Shown here piece by piece: positions 31,584-41,544 of a stretch of DNA of 64,000 bases. Numbering within the stretch: position 1 is the stretch's first letter; every line of letters starts with the position of its first letter. The notes beneath the pieces were generated by a model, which had not been told where the DNA came from, searched no databases, and saw only the letters and a program-made list of their open reading frames with translations. Position numbers and translations under genes: made by a program. The stretch is from a virus. The stretch spans positions 22,562-86,561 of the IMG/VR virus record IMGVR_UViG_3300021963_000080, one strand, 5' to 3'.

Positions 31584-33353
31584 ATGTCAAAGATTTTCAC
31601 GAATCGTTTTAAAATTAATGCAATTAATGCATTAGTTGCATCTCAGCCTGCGTATTTTATTTTTGTTGGCCGTCATACGCCTTATGATAACGAATCTATA
31701 CCTCCTACCCTCGTCGATAACATTCAGACAACATACGTTGACGTCTACGACCAAATGCTCTTTGCTAAAGCCGTCGAACAAACGGATGTATCATTCATGG
31801 TACCGAGAGTAGATTGGACATACGGTACCGTTTATAACCAATATGACCACCAATCGACTGCTCTATATGATACATCGTTTTATGTAAGCGTTGACTCTGG
31901 TAGTGGATATGATGTATTCAAATGTTTGAGTAATGCAGGAGGGATTCCTTCTACTATTGCTCCTGATTTGGCCCAAACGTCTGCTAGCGATGACATATAC
32001 GAAACATCGGACGGGTACCAATGGAAGTATATGTACTCTATTACTAATGCCCAGTTTGATAAATTTGCCACAGCAGATTTTATTCCTGTTATAACTAATG
32101 CAAACGTTGTAGCAAATGCTGTACATGGTTCTATAGATTATATTGATGTGTCATATGAGGGATCTAACTATGATTCGTACACTAATGGAGCTTTCCAGTC
32201 TGTCACAGTAGCTGGTAATACTCAAGTTTTTTATATTCAATCAACCGCTTCTGCTAATTCTAATTTTTATAACGGATGTGCAATCAAAGTAACGTCGGGA
32301 ACAGGGACCGGTCAGCAGCGTACTGTAGAAAGCTACACAGTAAGTGGTTCGACAAGACAGATTGTTATCAATACAGCTTTTGATGTCAATCCTACTACTT
32401 CCTCAACGTATGAAATAACTCCAAATGCAGTCGTTGTAGGAGATGGTTCTGGCTTTATTGGAAGAGCAATAGTAAACTCTACATCTAACTCAATATATAA
32501 AGTTGAGATTACTGATCGGGGTACAGACTATACATTTGGATCGCTAACATTTACAGGAAATACAGGTGGCATTTCCAACACAGCAGTTGGTAGAGTTATT
32601 ATCAGTCCTCCCGGAGGACATGGTAGCGATGCTACAGAAGAGCTTGGGGCTCATTATATGGGGCTAAGCGTTAAGTTCGATACATCTGAAGCAATCGCAA
32701 ATGGTAAAGTATTTGATGTTAATGATTTTAGAGTGATAGGGGTTCTAAGTAGTCCTCTACTCGCAAACTTAGAGCTTACATACACTGGGTCAATTGGAAC
32801 GTTTGAAGTTGGTGAGCAAATAACTCAATCAAACACAGGCGCGAGTGGATATGTTACATTTGCAAACACTACAGTATTGAGAATGGCAAATGTTAGCTCT
32901 AGCAATAACTGGTTTGTACCGGGAAATTCAATATACGGAGTAATAACTGGGGGAAACACCGCCACGACTGCTCAGGTAGTTTCGGTTAGAAACAACGGTA
33001 GTGCCAATCTATCAGCAAACCTTGCTTACATCAACCAAACAACAACTTTAAATGTATCCGCTGTGACGGGGACATTTACTGAAGATGAAATTGTTACTGG
33101 AACAGGAAATACAGCAACATCGAATGCTGTATTATATAAAGCCAATAGTTCCGTAATACACATTACAAACGTTAAGGGTACTTTCGGGGGTACATTAACA
33201 GGCGCCGATAGCGGTGCAACTGCAACAATAACAACAACTCGTCCCGGAGACTTTGTTGTTGGTAGCGGAGATGTTGTCTATATAGAGAATATTACCGCGA
33301 TAAATAAAAATGCAGGCCAAACAGAAAAAATTAAAGCAGTTATCGAGTTCTAA
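31584..33353 (+). CDS. 8: gp8-like baseplate wedge protein with extended C-terminus
   Basis: 589 residues; T4 gp8 has 334. The first about 330 residues match: NRFKINAINALVASQPAYFI, FVGRHTPY, EQTDVSFMVPRVDWTYGTVY, QYDHQSTALYDTSFYV, and SDGYQWKYMYSITNAQ. The extra C-terminal about 250 residues consist of GxF-x2-GExIT-type repeats (IGTFEVGEQITQSNTGASGY; TGTFTEDEIVTGTGNT) also seen in the gp7-like protein. gp8 links gp7 to the outer wedge. Confidence 0.85.
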   Translation: MSKIFTNRFKINAINALVASQPAYFIFVGRHTPYDNESIPPTLVDNIQTTYVDVYDQMLFAKAVEQTDVSFMVPRVDWTYGTVYNQYDHQSTALYDTSFYVSVDSGSGYDVFKCLSNAGGIPSTIAPDLAQTSASDDIYETSDGYQWKYMYSITNAQFDKFATADFIPVITNANVVANAVHGSIDYIDVSYEGSNYDSYTNGAFQSVTVAGNTQVFYIQSTASANSNFYNGCAIKVTSGTGTGQQRTVESYTVSGSTRQIVINTAFDVNPTTSSTYEITPNAVVVGDGSGFIGRAIVNSTSNSIYKVEITDRGTDYTFGSLTFTGNTGGISNTAVGRVIISPPGGHGSDATEELGAHYMGLSVKFDTSEAIANGKVFDVNDFRVIGVLSSPLLANLELTYTGSIGTFEVGEQITQSNTGASGYVTFANTTVLRMANVSSSNNWFVPGNSIYGVITGGNTATTAQVVSVRNNGSANLSANLAYINQTTTLNVSAVTGTFTEDEIVTGTGNTATSNAVLYKANSSVIHITNVKGTFGGTLTGADSGATATITTTRPGDFVVGSGDVVYIENITAINKNAGQTEKIKAVIEF

Positions 33354-33362
33354 GAGGAAGTC

Positions 33363-36300
33363 ATGCCACTTGACAAGCAAACAACAACATTAGCCCAGAC
33401 ACCATACTTTGACGATTATGATGAGACGAAGAACTATCACAGAGTTCTTTTCAAACCTTCCGTCGCCGTACAAGCACGTGAGCTAACTCAACTTCAAACA
33501 ATATTACAAAACCAGATTGAAAGATTTGGGGATAATATTTTTAGAACTGGTACCATTATTAAAGGTTGTTCTTTAACGACTGATGATCAATATTACTATG
33601 TTAAATTGTTTGATACTCAAATCAACGGCAATTCATATACTCTATCTGCACTTACTAATACCTACGTAACAGAATCGTCTTCTAACCTAACCGCTGTATC
33701 AGTAAATTATAAAACTGGCGGACAGCAAACGGATCCTGATTTAAATACACTGTATATTAAGTATTTGAATACCGGTACTGGTGGCCAGAAAGCTTTCAGT
33801 AATGGTGCAACATTAACAATATACAATCGTAATTACCGCGTCGAGACTATTGCTATCAATAGTGGCGGTACCCTATACTCAAACAGTGACACTATTGCAT
33901 TCAGTGGTGGCGGTGGTGCTGGCGCAGTTGCTGGTGTTACTACTTACGCTAACGGTACGCTTAAGTCAATTGAGATTACAGATAATGGTAGTGGATATAC
34001 TACTTCTCCAACAGTCACAGTAACAACAAGCACAGGCTCTGGGGCTAATTTAACATCGTTCAACTATCTCGCTCAGATCGCTGTTGCTAATAGCCTGTAC
34101 ACAGCACCAACAGGACGTGGTTATGCAGTTAAAACGTCCGAGGGGGTTATCTATCAAAAGGGCCACTTTATTCGTGTTGGCTCGCATGAGGAAGTTGTAT
34201 CCAAGTATAACACATCACCAAATAACGTCGTAATTGGCTTCCATACAACAGAGGCAGTTGTTAACAGCAACTCCGATCAGACATTGCTGGATAATGCTAA
34301 TAACTCTACTAACTACACAGCTCCTGGTGCTGATCGTCTAAAACTTACTGCTAACCTAGTTGTTCTTTCGACTGCTAACGCTGCATCTAATAATGACTTC
34401 CTTGCATTGTATGAGTTTGAAAACGGAAGAATTATTAAGGACAGAACCACTACACAATTTAATTCGATCAACAAAGAACTCTCTAAGAGAACATTTGAAG
34501 AGTCAGGTAATTATGTTGTGGATCCGATTCCGATGTACACTGAATCGATTAGCGGAAACACAACCCATTTGAATTTGGTGATTGGTGCTGGTTTAGCATA
34601 CGTGGAAGGCAATCGCGTTCAAATTTACAATAATACTAAGATTCCTCTACGTAAGTCAACTAATACGATTACTAACGATGCGCAAACAATATCTACCAAC
34701 TATGGTGGCTACGTTTATGTTAAAGAATTGCTTGGTAACTTTGATATTAAGTTAGGAACGACTGTCACGCTACGTAGTACAGCAGGAACAGACTTATCAG
34801 ATAATGCCGGAGGCTCTCCTACGACTCCTGGTACCCAGATTGGTACAGCTCAAGTACGTTCATTGGTATTTGATGCCGGCACTCCAGGTACTCCTGATTG
34901 CCAATATAGACTTTACATTTATGATGTGAAGATGAGCTCAGGGTTCTCGTTCAAAGATGTAAGATCTATTGCAGTTGCTGGCGTCGGTGTCGCGGACGTT
35001 GTATTGAACGCTGATAATTTAGCTGTAATAAACGACATCCAGTATGATTCGTTGATTTTTAATACTGGTACGTTTGGTGTTCAAACTCTTACAAACGAAA
35101 CGTTCATTAGTAGATCACAGACTAACGCTGCATTTGCGGTTGGGGGAACCTTAAGCACATCATTCTCTGGTGGTAATACTCTTCCATATTCTGCTGGATC
35201 GACATTGAATAGCGTACAAGAACGCGACTTCATTGTTATCCCTCAGACAACTCTTGTTTCTTCAACAAACAAGACTGGAACTGTTGCTACAACAAGCGGT
35301 GCAAATACTGTAACTGGTACAAGTACATTATTCACTTCCGAATATTCTGTTGGTCAGTTTATTAAAGTTGGTACACAAGATCCATTACGTATTGTTAAGA
35401 TTTCAAGCAATACATCTATTCAAGTGGCTAACAACTTTGCTGCTTCTTTGTCTGCAAACGTTCATACTATTGCTTATCCAGCAAACGTTCCAATCGATTT
35501 CCAGAACCAAGCAGGAAAATCAATTGCTATTGATGGAACACAAACAACACTGACGTTGAATCTTGGCCACGGTCTAACAGGAACTGGTACAGTTTCTATC
35601 TACCATGATATTCAAAATGAAAGCCCAGCTGTTAAAGTTAAGACAGTTAAAAGCCCAGTGTTTGTTAAGCTGTCCACAGCTGCTACAACAACATCTACAA
35701 CCGGACCATGGTGCTTAGGTATTCCTGATGCATATGAAGTAACTGGAGTATACGTCGGCTCTGCTAACACATATAGCAACACAACAACAAACTACGTAAA
35801 CGAATTCTTCTTAGATAGCGGTCAGAACGACAACTATTATGGTTTGTCATATTTGAAGAAGCGTCCAGGCTCAACGCTAGCAATTGCTAATACAAACTGC
35901 TTGTTAGTATCGTTGAAAGCATTCACACATGGTGTTGGCAAATACATCTCTACAGAATCATACGCTTCAGCGATCGATGATGCTACAGAGCCATTACCAT
36001 CTAATAAGATTCGTACGCAAGACGTTCCTGTTTACACATCTCCAAAAACTGGTAAAGCATATGACTTGCGTGATGTAATTGACTTTAGACCTATTTGCTC
36101 TAATACGGCAAACGTAAATGCAACTGCAGTTGCAGGAGCTACAATCGATCCATCTACGACAATTACATTTGCTTCCGCAGAGAAATATTTTCCTTCTCCT
36201 ACAAGAGAATTTACCGCTAGCGTAAACTCATATCTGGCAAGACAAGATAGAGTAGTAATTGACACATACGGTGGTATTACTGTAACAGAAGGCATTCCTG

Positions 36301-39300
36301 CAAACAACCCTTCTGGTCCTTCAGAGCCTAAAGGCACAATGACAATTGGTATGGTCAATGTAGCACCGTATCCTAGCTTATCTGCTAAAGATGCAGCTGA
36401 TTCGAGCCGTACTGATCTCGGTGTTTATATTAACCCGATGCAAAACAAACGCTATACGATGAAGGATATTTCCGACATCGAGCGTCGTATTAATAGACTA
36501 GAGTATTATGCTCTACTGAATACTCTAGAGCAAAATACTAAGCAACTTGTGTTGCCTGGAGAAGCAAATAGCTCAATCGAAAGATTTAAAAACGGCTTCT
36601 TTGTTGATCCATTGACAGATTACAACGTATCCAATCTTAACGATGCTGAGTATAGTGTTATTATTGACACAAACAAAGGAGTTGCTAGACCAAACTTCAG
36701 CGATGTAAAAATTGATTTAGTTTACGATTCGGCTAATAGCACAAATACTACCAAGACGGGAGATATTGTAACGCTAAGTTTTACAGAGAAAAATCTCGTA
36801 CAACAACCGATAGCAAATAAGATTCGTACTCTTGTTGATCAGTTCTGGAAGTATAAAGCAAACGTTAGTTTGTATCCTCCTTATGACAACTACTATGATA
36901 TTACACGCAAGGGTGTATCTATTACTGTTGATATTGCCACTCCGTTGAATGCATTGGCTAGAGCAACAAGTAGTGCGCTTTCCCAACTTAACGTGTCTAC
37001 CAACTTAGACAGCGTGGCTAACGTTGGTAATGCAATATTTGTTGGTATGAATGGTACGAACCGTGTATTTGAGCAAGACGTTCTTAAAACGTTTACAGAT
37101 ACAAAAGTCAAAATCAATCCTGGTCAAGAGTTAATTACTCAACAGAACCTCGGGGATTATGTTACTGACTTTACGTTGAGACCTTACATACGGGAACAAA
37201 GAATATACTTCTTTACAGCTGGATTACGTCCAGGAGCAACCCACTACGTGTTCTTCGATAACGTCAACGTATCGAGCTACGTCACACCAGCCAGCATAAC
37301 TGTCTTTACAAATGTTACGGAAAATTCATTTACTGTAACTGGAGCGAAGGGGGCTGCATTAGTAGCGGGCGATAATGGTCAGTTAGCTGGTTATATCGAC
37401 CTTCCTGGCGGTACATTCTTTGTTGGTGAGCGTAATGTTGTTATTATGGACGTCGATGCTACAGCTTCGGAGACATCAGCTACATCTAAAGCCGTTGGTT
37501 CATTTGTAGCGTACGCTTATGGTGTTAACAAAACAAACCTATCACTCTCTACGAAGACTATTGATGTAACGTATGATAATTCGTTTGGAGTAGCTAACTA
37601 TACAAACACCTATGTTGTTTCTGATAAAGTAAGATTTGAACGTCCGGACCCTCTATCACAAACGTTTAGAGTGCAACGTCAATTGGCTGATACTGATGGC
37701 GTATTCATTACTGGCATTGATGTATTCTTTAGGGCGAAGGATGCAACGCAAGGCGTTACCTTAGAATTACGCGAAACAAATAATGGTGTACCTTCACATA
37801 TTATTGTTCCTTTCTCTCGTACACGACTGTCCCCTGCAAACGTTAGCGTAAGCGAGACAGCTTCAAATGCAACTTCATTTACGTTTGCTTCTCCTGTATA
37901 TCTGAAAACAGAAACGGACTATGCAATCGTCATTTACCCTGATGCTAACTCTCCTGAATATACGATTTGGACGGCTGAGACAGGCGTTAAAGACGTAGCC
38001 AACACTTCGTTGATCAGTAACCAGAACTGGGGACTGGGAACGATGTTCTATTCAACTTCTGGTACAGCTTGGACGCCAGTACAAGACGAGGACTTGAAGT
38101 TTACAGTCAAGCGCGCTCTGTTTAATAATCTAAGTGGTACAGCAAAAGTACACAACGGAGATTATGAGTTCCTAACACTAGCAAATACAGAAGGATACTT
38201 TACTGGGGGCGAAACTGTTGCGCAATTAAGTAACACATATTTGAGTGGTACTTTTACGACTAATGTAGCGAACGTTGTTGTAGGTACAAGCTCAAGTCAA
38301 GCGGCTGCTCTATCAGTTGGCGATAATGTATTGTTTGTGTATTCTAATAATGCTGCTATAGGTACTGGTAATGTTAATGTAACGACTGTTACTGTTTCTA
38401 ATGGCGGCGGTCAAACAACAGACTTCGTTACAGAATATTCCGCTGGGGATTTCATCCGCATTGGTAGCGATATCAGACAAGTTGTTGCTGTCACTAACTC
38501 AACATCGATAACAATTGACTCTGCGTTGAGCACTAGTGCTTCTAACTCAACTCATTACCGTATGGATCCTGTGTTTGATGTTAGCCGCGTAACTGCAGCC
38601 AACTCTTCCACAATTACTATTAATAAGGTACCTAAGTTAACAAGCAATGCTTCTATTATTGTTAATGGTCAAAAAGTAGTTCGTGGTGTTGTGAGTGCTT
38701 ACGATTATGGTAATACAAAGATCTATATCAGTTCTTCAACGTCTGCTAATGATACGTTCAAGATTCAAACATCTAACTCTGCTTATAGAGGTACGATCGT
38801 TGGAGATACAAGTCAAGCGCTTGGTGTTGTAAGTACAGTCGATAACATAAAAGCTAATATCTTTAGACCATTAATTAATACATTACAAATACCTGGTACA
38901 ACTGTTTCGTTGGTTGGAACACTAACAACCAATGCTGGTTCTACAGACACTAAATCTTACTTCTTAACTGCTTCAAGCAGATTGGATCTGGGAGATGATG
39001 CTATCATTAAGAGTAAGTCTAATGAGATTGTAGGATCTACAATTACAAAATCATTCACTGCTGACTTGCAAATGTCAGGAGCAACTACTGACATATCTCC
39101 ATTAGTGGATATGAACCCATCAAGTGTTGTTCTGACAAGAAACTTAGTCAATAACGATTATACTAATGAGACCGGTCGTTTTGGTAGTGCTACATCTAAG
39201 TATGTCTCCAAGCGTATTGCGCTAGCTGACGGTTTAGATGCGGAGGATGCTAAAATATTCATTACAGCATATAAGCCAAGCGGTACTACAATTCAAGTGT

Positions 39301-39860
39301 ATGCTAAGATCCTTAACTTCACGGATGGAGAGGCATTTGAGGATAAAGACTGGACATTGATGGATCAAGTGACATCTGGTGCCATATACAGTGATTCATT
39401 GAATGAGGAAGACTATAGAGAATATGAGTACACATTCCCTAAAACTCCTCCATCAACATTATTGTCTGGGGTCGTTACAACATACTCGAACACTACTATT
39501 ACAGGCGTAGATACTACATTCTCTACAACAGTTGTTGCTGGGGATTTGGTCAAGATTGTTAAATCCAACACATTAACAGACTATGATTTGTTCCCTGTTG
39601 TATCTGTAGCGAATAATACGTCACTACAAGTAACATCTAACACATCGTTTACTGGGACTGGTAACACGATTGAGCTTGTAACCCAGAAGAAGGCTGCGTT
39701 CAAATATACACGTAACAATTATATTACTCGCTACCACGATTCAAACAATGCTGCATTTGATACATACAAATACATGGCAGTAAAGATTGTATTGTTATCT
39801 CCATACAATTACTTGGTGCCAACATTGAATGATGTTCGAGTGTTAGCGGTATCAGTATAA
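33363..39860 (+). CDS. Giant DUF4815-type baseplate/fibre protein
   Basis: 2165 residues, the largest gene here. The N-terminus TLAQTPYFDDYDETKNYHRV, LFKPSVAVQARELTQLQTIL, NQIERFGDNIF is the DUF4815 signature found in T4-like phages of aquatic bacteria, where it follows gp8 and seems to take the place of the gp10/gp9/long-fibre attachment genes. The central part has an elongated beta-rich architecture; a C-terminal lectin-like region includes VTLELRETNNGVPSHIIVPF and TDYAIVIYPDANSPEYTIW. Likely the outer baseplate plate or fibre network. An unusually long single chain for this position. Confidence 0.8.
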   Translation: MPLDKQTTTLAQTPYFDDYDETKNYHRVLFKPSVAVQARELTQLQTILQNQIERFGDNIFRTGTIIKGCSLTTDDQYYYVKLFDTQINGNSYTLSALTNTYVTESSSNLTAVSVNYKTGGQQTDPDLNTLYIKYLNTGTGGQKAFSNGATLTIYNRNYRVETIAINSGGTLYSNSDTIAFSGGGGAGAVAGVTTYANGTLKSIEITDNGSGYTTSPTVTVTTSTGSGANLTSFNYLAQIAVANSLYTAPTGRGYAVKTSEGVIYQKGHFIRVGSHEEVVSKYNTSPNNVVIGFHTTEAVVNSNSDQTLLDNANNSTNYTAPGADRLKLTANLVVLSTANAASNNDFLALYEFENGRIIKDRTTTQFNSINKELSKRTFEESGNYVVDPIPMYTESISGNTTHLNLVIGAGLAYVEGNRVQIYNNTKIPLRKSTNTITNDAQTISTNYGGYVYVKELLGNFDIKLGTTVTLRSTAGTDLSDNAGGSPTTPGTQIGTAQVRSLVFDAGTPGTPDCQYRLYIYDVKMSSGFSFKDVRSIAVAGVGVADVVLNADNLAVINDIQYDSLIFNTGTFGVQTLTNETFISRSQTNAAFAVGGTLSTSFSGGNTLPYSAGSTLNSVQERDFIVIPQTTLVSSTNKTGTVATTSGANTVTGTSTLFTSEYSVGQFIKVGTQDPLRIVKISSNTSIQVANNFAASLSANVHTIAYPANVPIDFQNQAGKSIAIDGTQTTLTLNLGHGLTGTGTVSIYHDIQNESPAVKVKTVKSPVFVKLSTAATTTSTTGPWCLGIPDAYEVTGVYVGSANTYSNTTTNYVNEFFLDSGQNDNYYGLSYLKKRPGSTLAIANTNCLLVSLKAFTHGVGKYISTESYASAIDDATEPLPSNKIRTQDVPVYTSPKTGKAYDLRDVIDFRPICSNTANVNATAVAGATIDPSTTITFASAEKYFPSPTREFTASVNSYLARQDRVVIDTYGGITVTEGIPANNPSGPSEPKGTMTIGMVNVAPYPSLSAKDAADSSRTDLGVYINPMQNKRYTMKDISDIERRINRLEYYALLNTLEQNTKQLVLPGEANSSIERFKNGFFVDPLTDYNVSNLNDAEYSVIIDTNKGVARPNFSDVKIDLVYDSANSTNTTKTGDIVTLSFTEKNLVQQPIANKIRTLVDQFWKYKANVSLYPPYDNYYDITRKGVSITVDIATPLNALARATSSALSQLNVSTNLDSVANVGNAIFVGMNGTNRVFEQDVLKTFTDTKVKINPGQELITQQNLGDYVTDFTLRPYIREQRIYFFTAGLRPGATHYVFFDNVNVSSYVTPASITVFTNVTENSFTVTGAKGAALVAGDNGQLAGYIDLPGGTFFVGERNVVIMDVDATASETSATSKAVGSFVAYAYGVNKTNLSLSTKTIDVTYDNSFGVANYTNTYVVSDKVRFERPDPLSQTFRVQRQLADTDGVFITGIDVFFRAKDATQGVTLELRETNNGVPSHIIVPFSRTRLSPANVSVSETASNATSFTFASPVYLKTETDYAIVIYPDANSPEYTIWTAETGVKDVANTSLISNQNWGLGTMFYSTSGTAWTPVQDEDLKFTVKRALFNNLSGTAKVHNGDYEFLTLANTEGYFTGGETVAQLSNTYLSGTFTTNVANVVVGTSSSQAAALSVGDNVLFVYSNNAAIGTGNVNVTTVTVSNGGGQTTDFVTEYSAGDFIRIGSDIRQVVAVTNSTSITIDSALSTSASNSTHYRMDPVFDVSRVTAANSSTITINKVPKLTSNASIIVNGQKVVRGVVSAYDYGNTKIYISSSTSANDTFKIQTSNSAYRGTIVGDTSQALGVVSTVDNIKANIFRPLINTLQIPGTTVSLVGTLTTNAGSTDTKSYFLTASSRLDLGDDAIIKSKSNEIVGSTITKSFTADLQMSGATTDISPLVDMNPSSVVLTRNLVNNDYTNETGRFGSATSKYVSKRIALADGLDAEDAKIFITAYKPSGTTIQVYAKILNFTDGEAFEDKDWTLMDQVTSGAIYSDSLNEEDYREYEYTFPKTPPSTLLSGVVTTYSNTTITGVDTTFSTTVVAGDLVKIVKSNTLTDYDLFPVVSVANNTSLQVTSNTSFTGTGNTIELVTQKKAAFKYTRNNYITRYHDSNNAAFDTYKYMAVKIVLLSPYNYLVPTLNDVRVLAVSV

Positions 39861-39868
39861 GGTGAGGG

Positions 39869-40087
39869 ATGCTTATCAAAACAAACGACGCCAGTTTTAT
39901 GCGCGATGAGGATACTACCGCGCTGATAAATACAAATAAGACAGCATATGATTTGTATAAACAGCAACGCAACACCATTGTAAGCAACCAAACATTAAAG
40001 GCTGAAGTTGATATGTTAAAACAAGACCTCAGCGATATTAAACAACTTTTAGGACAGATAGCACAAAATGTCGGTATCAATCGCTAA
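39869..40087 (+). CDS. Small coiled-coil structural protein
   Basis: 72 residues. The last two-thirds are a heptad-like coiled coil (NQTLKAEVDMLKQDLSDIKQ, LLGQIAQNVG). Small coiled-coil proteins in this position occur between DUF4815 and fibre genes in related phages, suggesting a bridging or chaperone role. It overlaps the next start by 20 bp. A second coiled-coil protein of similar size is at 54127. Confidence 0.65.
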   Translation: MLIKTNDASFMRDEDTTALINTNKTAYDLYKQQRNTIVSNQTLKAEVDMLKQDLSDIKQLLGQIAQNVGINR

Positions 40088-41543
40088 CGTAAATTTATCT
40101 ACAGATACATTCCAAAACTGGTTGGATAAAACCAATCAAGTATTGGATAAGGTATCTACCGTCGTTGTCACTACCGCTGCTAATACTGCTGGCGGGTTGA
40201 CGGCTGGTAACGCAAGTGTTAATGGAATATTTTCTGCTAACGTAATTGCTGTGGGGGAAAGTCTACGTGGCGGTACTGTAACAACCGCAGCCAACCTTGC
40301 AATTACATCTAACGTTGTATTCTCAGGAGCAAACGTTGGTGGATCTGTTACAAACTTCAACTTATCGTCTTCTAACGTTGTTATTGATTCTGCTGTTACA
40401 ACAATTAGCGGTGGTACTCTTACTGTTACCTCAAATGCTAACTTCAAGAGCAATACAATCTTTATTAATACGGCAGGTCGTTTAGGGGTTAATACTGGAT
40501 CGCCTGACGCAACATTGTCTGTAGTTGGTACTGCAAACGTTTCTGGTAATGCTAAGTTTTCTGGTGTTGTTACTCTTGGCGCTAACGTCAACATCCAAGC
40601 AAATACAACTCTAACTCTATCGAGTGTTCCCAATAGCGGTTATTTGTTCTTTGGTAATACAAACTTACGCTACCTCGGATACGATGCTTCCCAATATGTG
40701 TTTGCTGTTGCAAACGTTGCTGTACAAGGCACGTTAATAGCAAACGCAATTACTGCAGCTGCAAACGTTACACTAGGAGCCGGGGTGGGCAGTGGGGTTT
40801 ATATTGTAGGGGACGTCACTGGCAATGCTAATACTTTATCAAGATCAGTAACTGCTGGTTCGTATATGTCTGGTGGTGGAACATTATCGACAAACATCAC
40901 ATTGAATGCTAATGCTTCAGCAGCTGCCACAGCAAGCGTTCTTGTAGCACGAGATGCTAATGGTAGTTTCTCTGCTAACGTTGTAACTGTCAACAACATT
41001 ACAATATCTTCTGGCACTCTAACATCAAACGTTAGTGGTACAATTACTCAATCTAATAATATCTTATTTGGCGGAACTGCATATCCTGGAGCCCTAACTT
41101 CTATTGGAAGTACGGTAGCATTAAGAGATAGTAGTGGAAATATTACTACCAACTTGTTTGTTGGTACAGCAACCGCAGCTCGATATGCTGACTTGGCTGA
41201 GATGTATTTGGCTGATCAAGATTATCCAGTAGGAACAGTTGTTAAAGTTGGCGGCTCAAAAGAAGTTACTGCATATACGGCTATTGACTACATTCGCGCT
41301 TTAGGTACAATATCTGATAAACCGGCTTATCTAATGAATAAAGACTTAGAAGGTGGCGTTCCAGTTGCATTAAAAGGTCGTGTGCCTGTTCGTGTGCTTG
41401 GATTAGTTAAAAAAGGCCAAGGATTAGCTGCAAGTGCTATTCCGGGCGTCGCAGCAATGAGTGCAATTAACTACTTTGCTATTGCACTAGAAGATTATGA
41501 AGACTTTACAAAAGAAGGGCTGATTGAGGCTGTAATTTTATGA
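40068..41543 (+). CDS. Tail fibre/structural protein with conserved C-terminal head
   Basis: 491 residues. The N-terminus VNLSTDTFQNWLDKTNQVLD is a short helix typical of phage fibre attachment ends. The shaft consists of Asn/Thr/Val-rich beta repeats (ITSNVVFSGANVGGSVTNFN). The C-terminal about 130 residues form a distinct globular domain (RYADLAEMYLADQDYPVGTV, VKVGGSKEVTAYT, VPVALKGRVPVRVLGLVKKG). This resembles a C-terminal module recurrent in phage fibres. It stops one base before the first radical SAM gene. Confidence 0.75.
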   Translation: MSVSIANVNLSTDTFQNWLDKTNQVLDKVSTVVVTTAANTAGGLTAGNASVNGIFSANVIAVGESLRGGTVTTAANLAITSNVVFSGANVGGSVTNFNLSSSNVVIDSAVTTISGGTLTVTSNANFKSNTIFINTAGRLGVNTGSPDATLSVVGTANVSGNAKFSGVVTLGANVNIQANTTLTLSSVPNSGYLFFGNTNLRYLGYDASQYVFAVANVAVQGTLIANAITAAANVTLGAGVGSGVYIVGDVTGNANTLSRSVTAGSYMSGGGTLSTNITLNANASAAATASVLVARDANGSFSANVVTVNNITISSGTLTSNVSGTITQSNNILFGGTAYPGALTSIGSTVALRDSSGNITTNLFVGTATAARYADLAEMYLADQDYPVGTVVKVGGSKEVTAYTAIDYIRALGTISDKPAYLMNKDLEGGVPVALKGRVPVRVLGLVKKGQGLAASAIPGVAAMSAINYFAIALEDYEDFTKEGLIEAVIL

Positions 41544-41544
41544 T

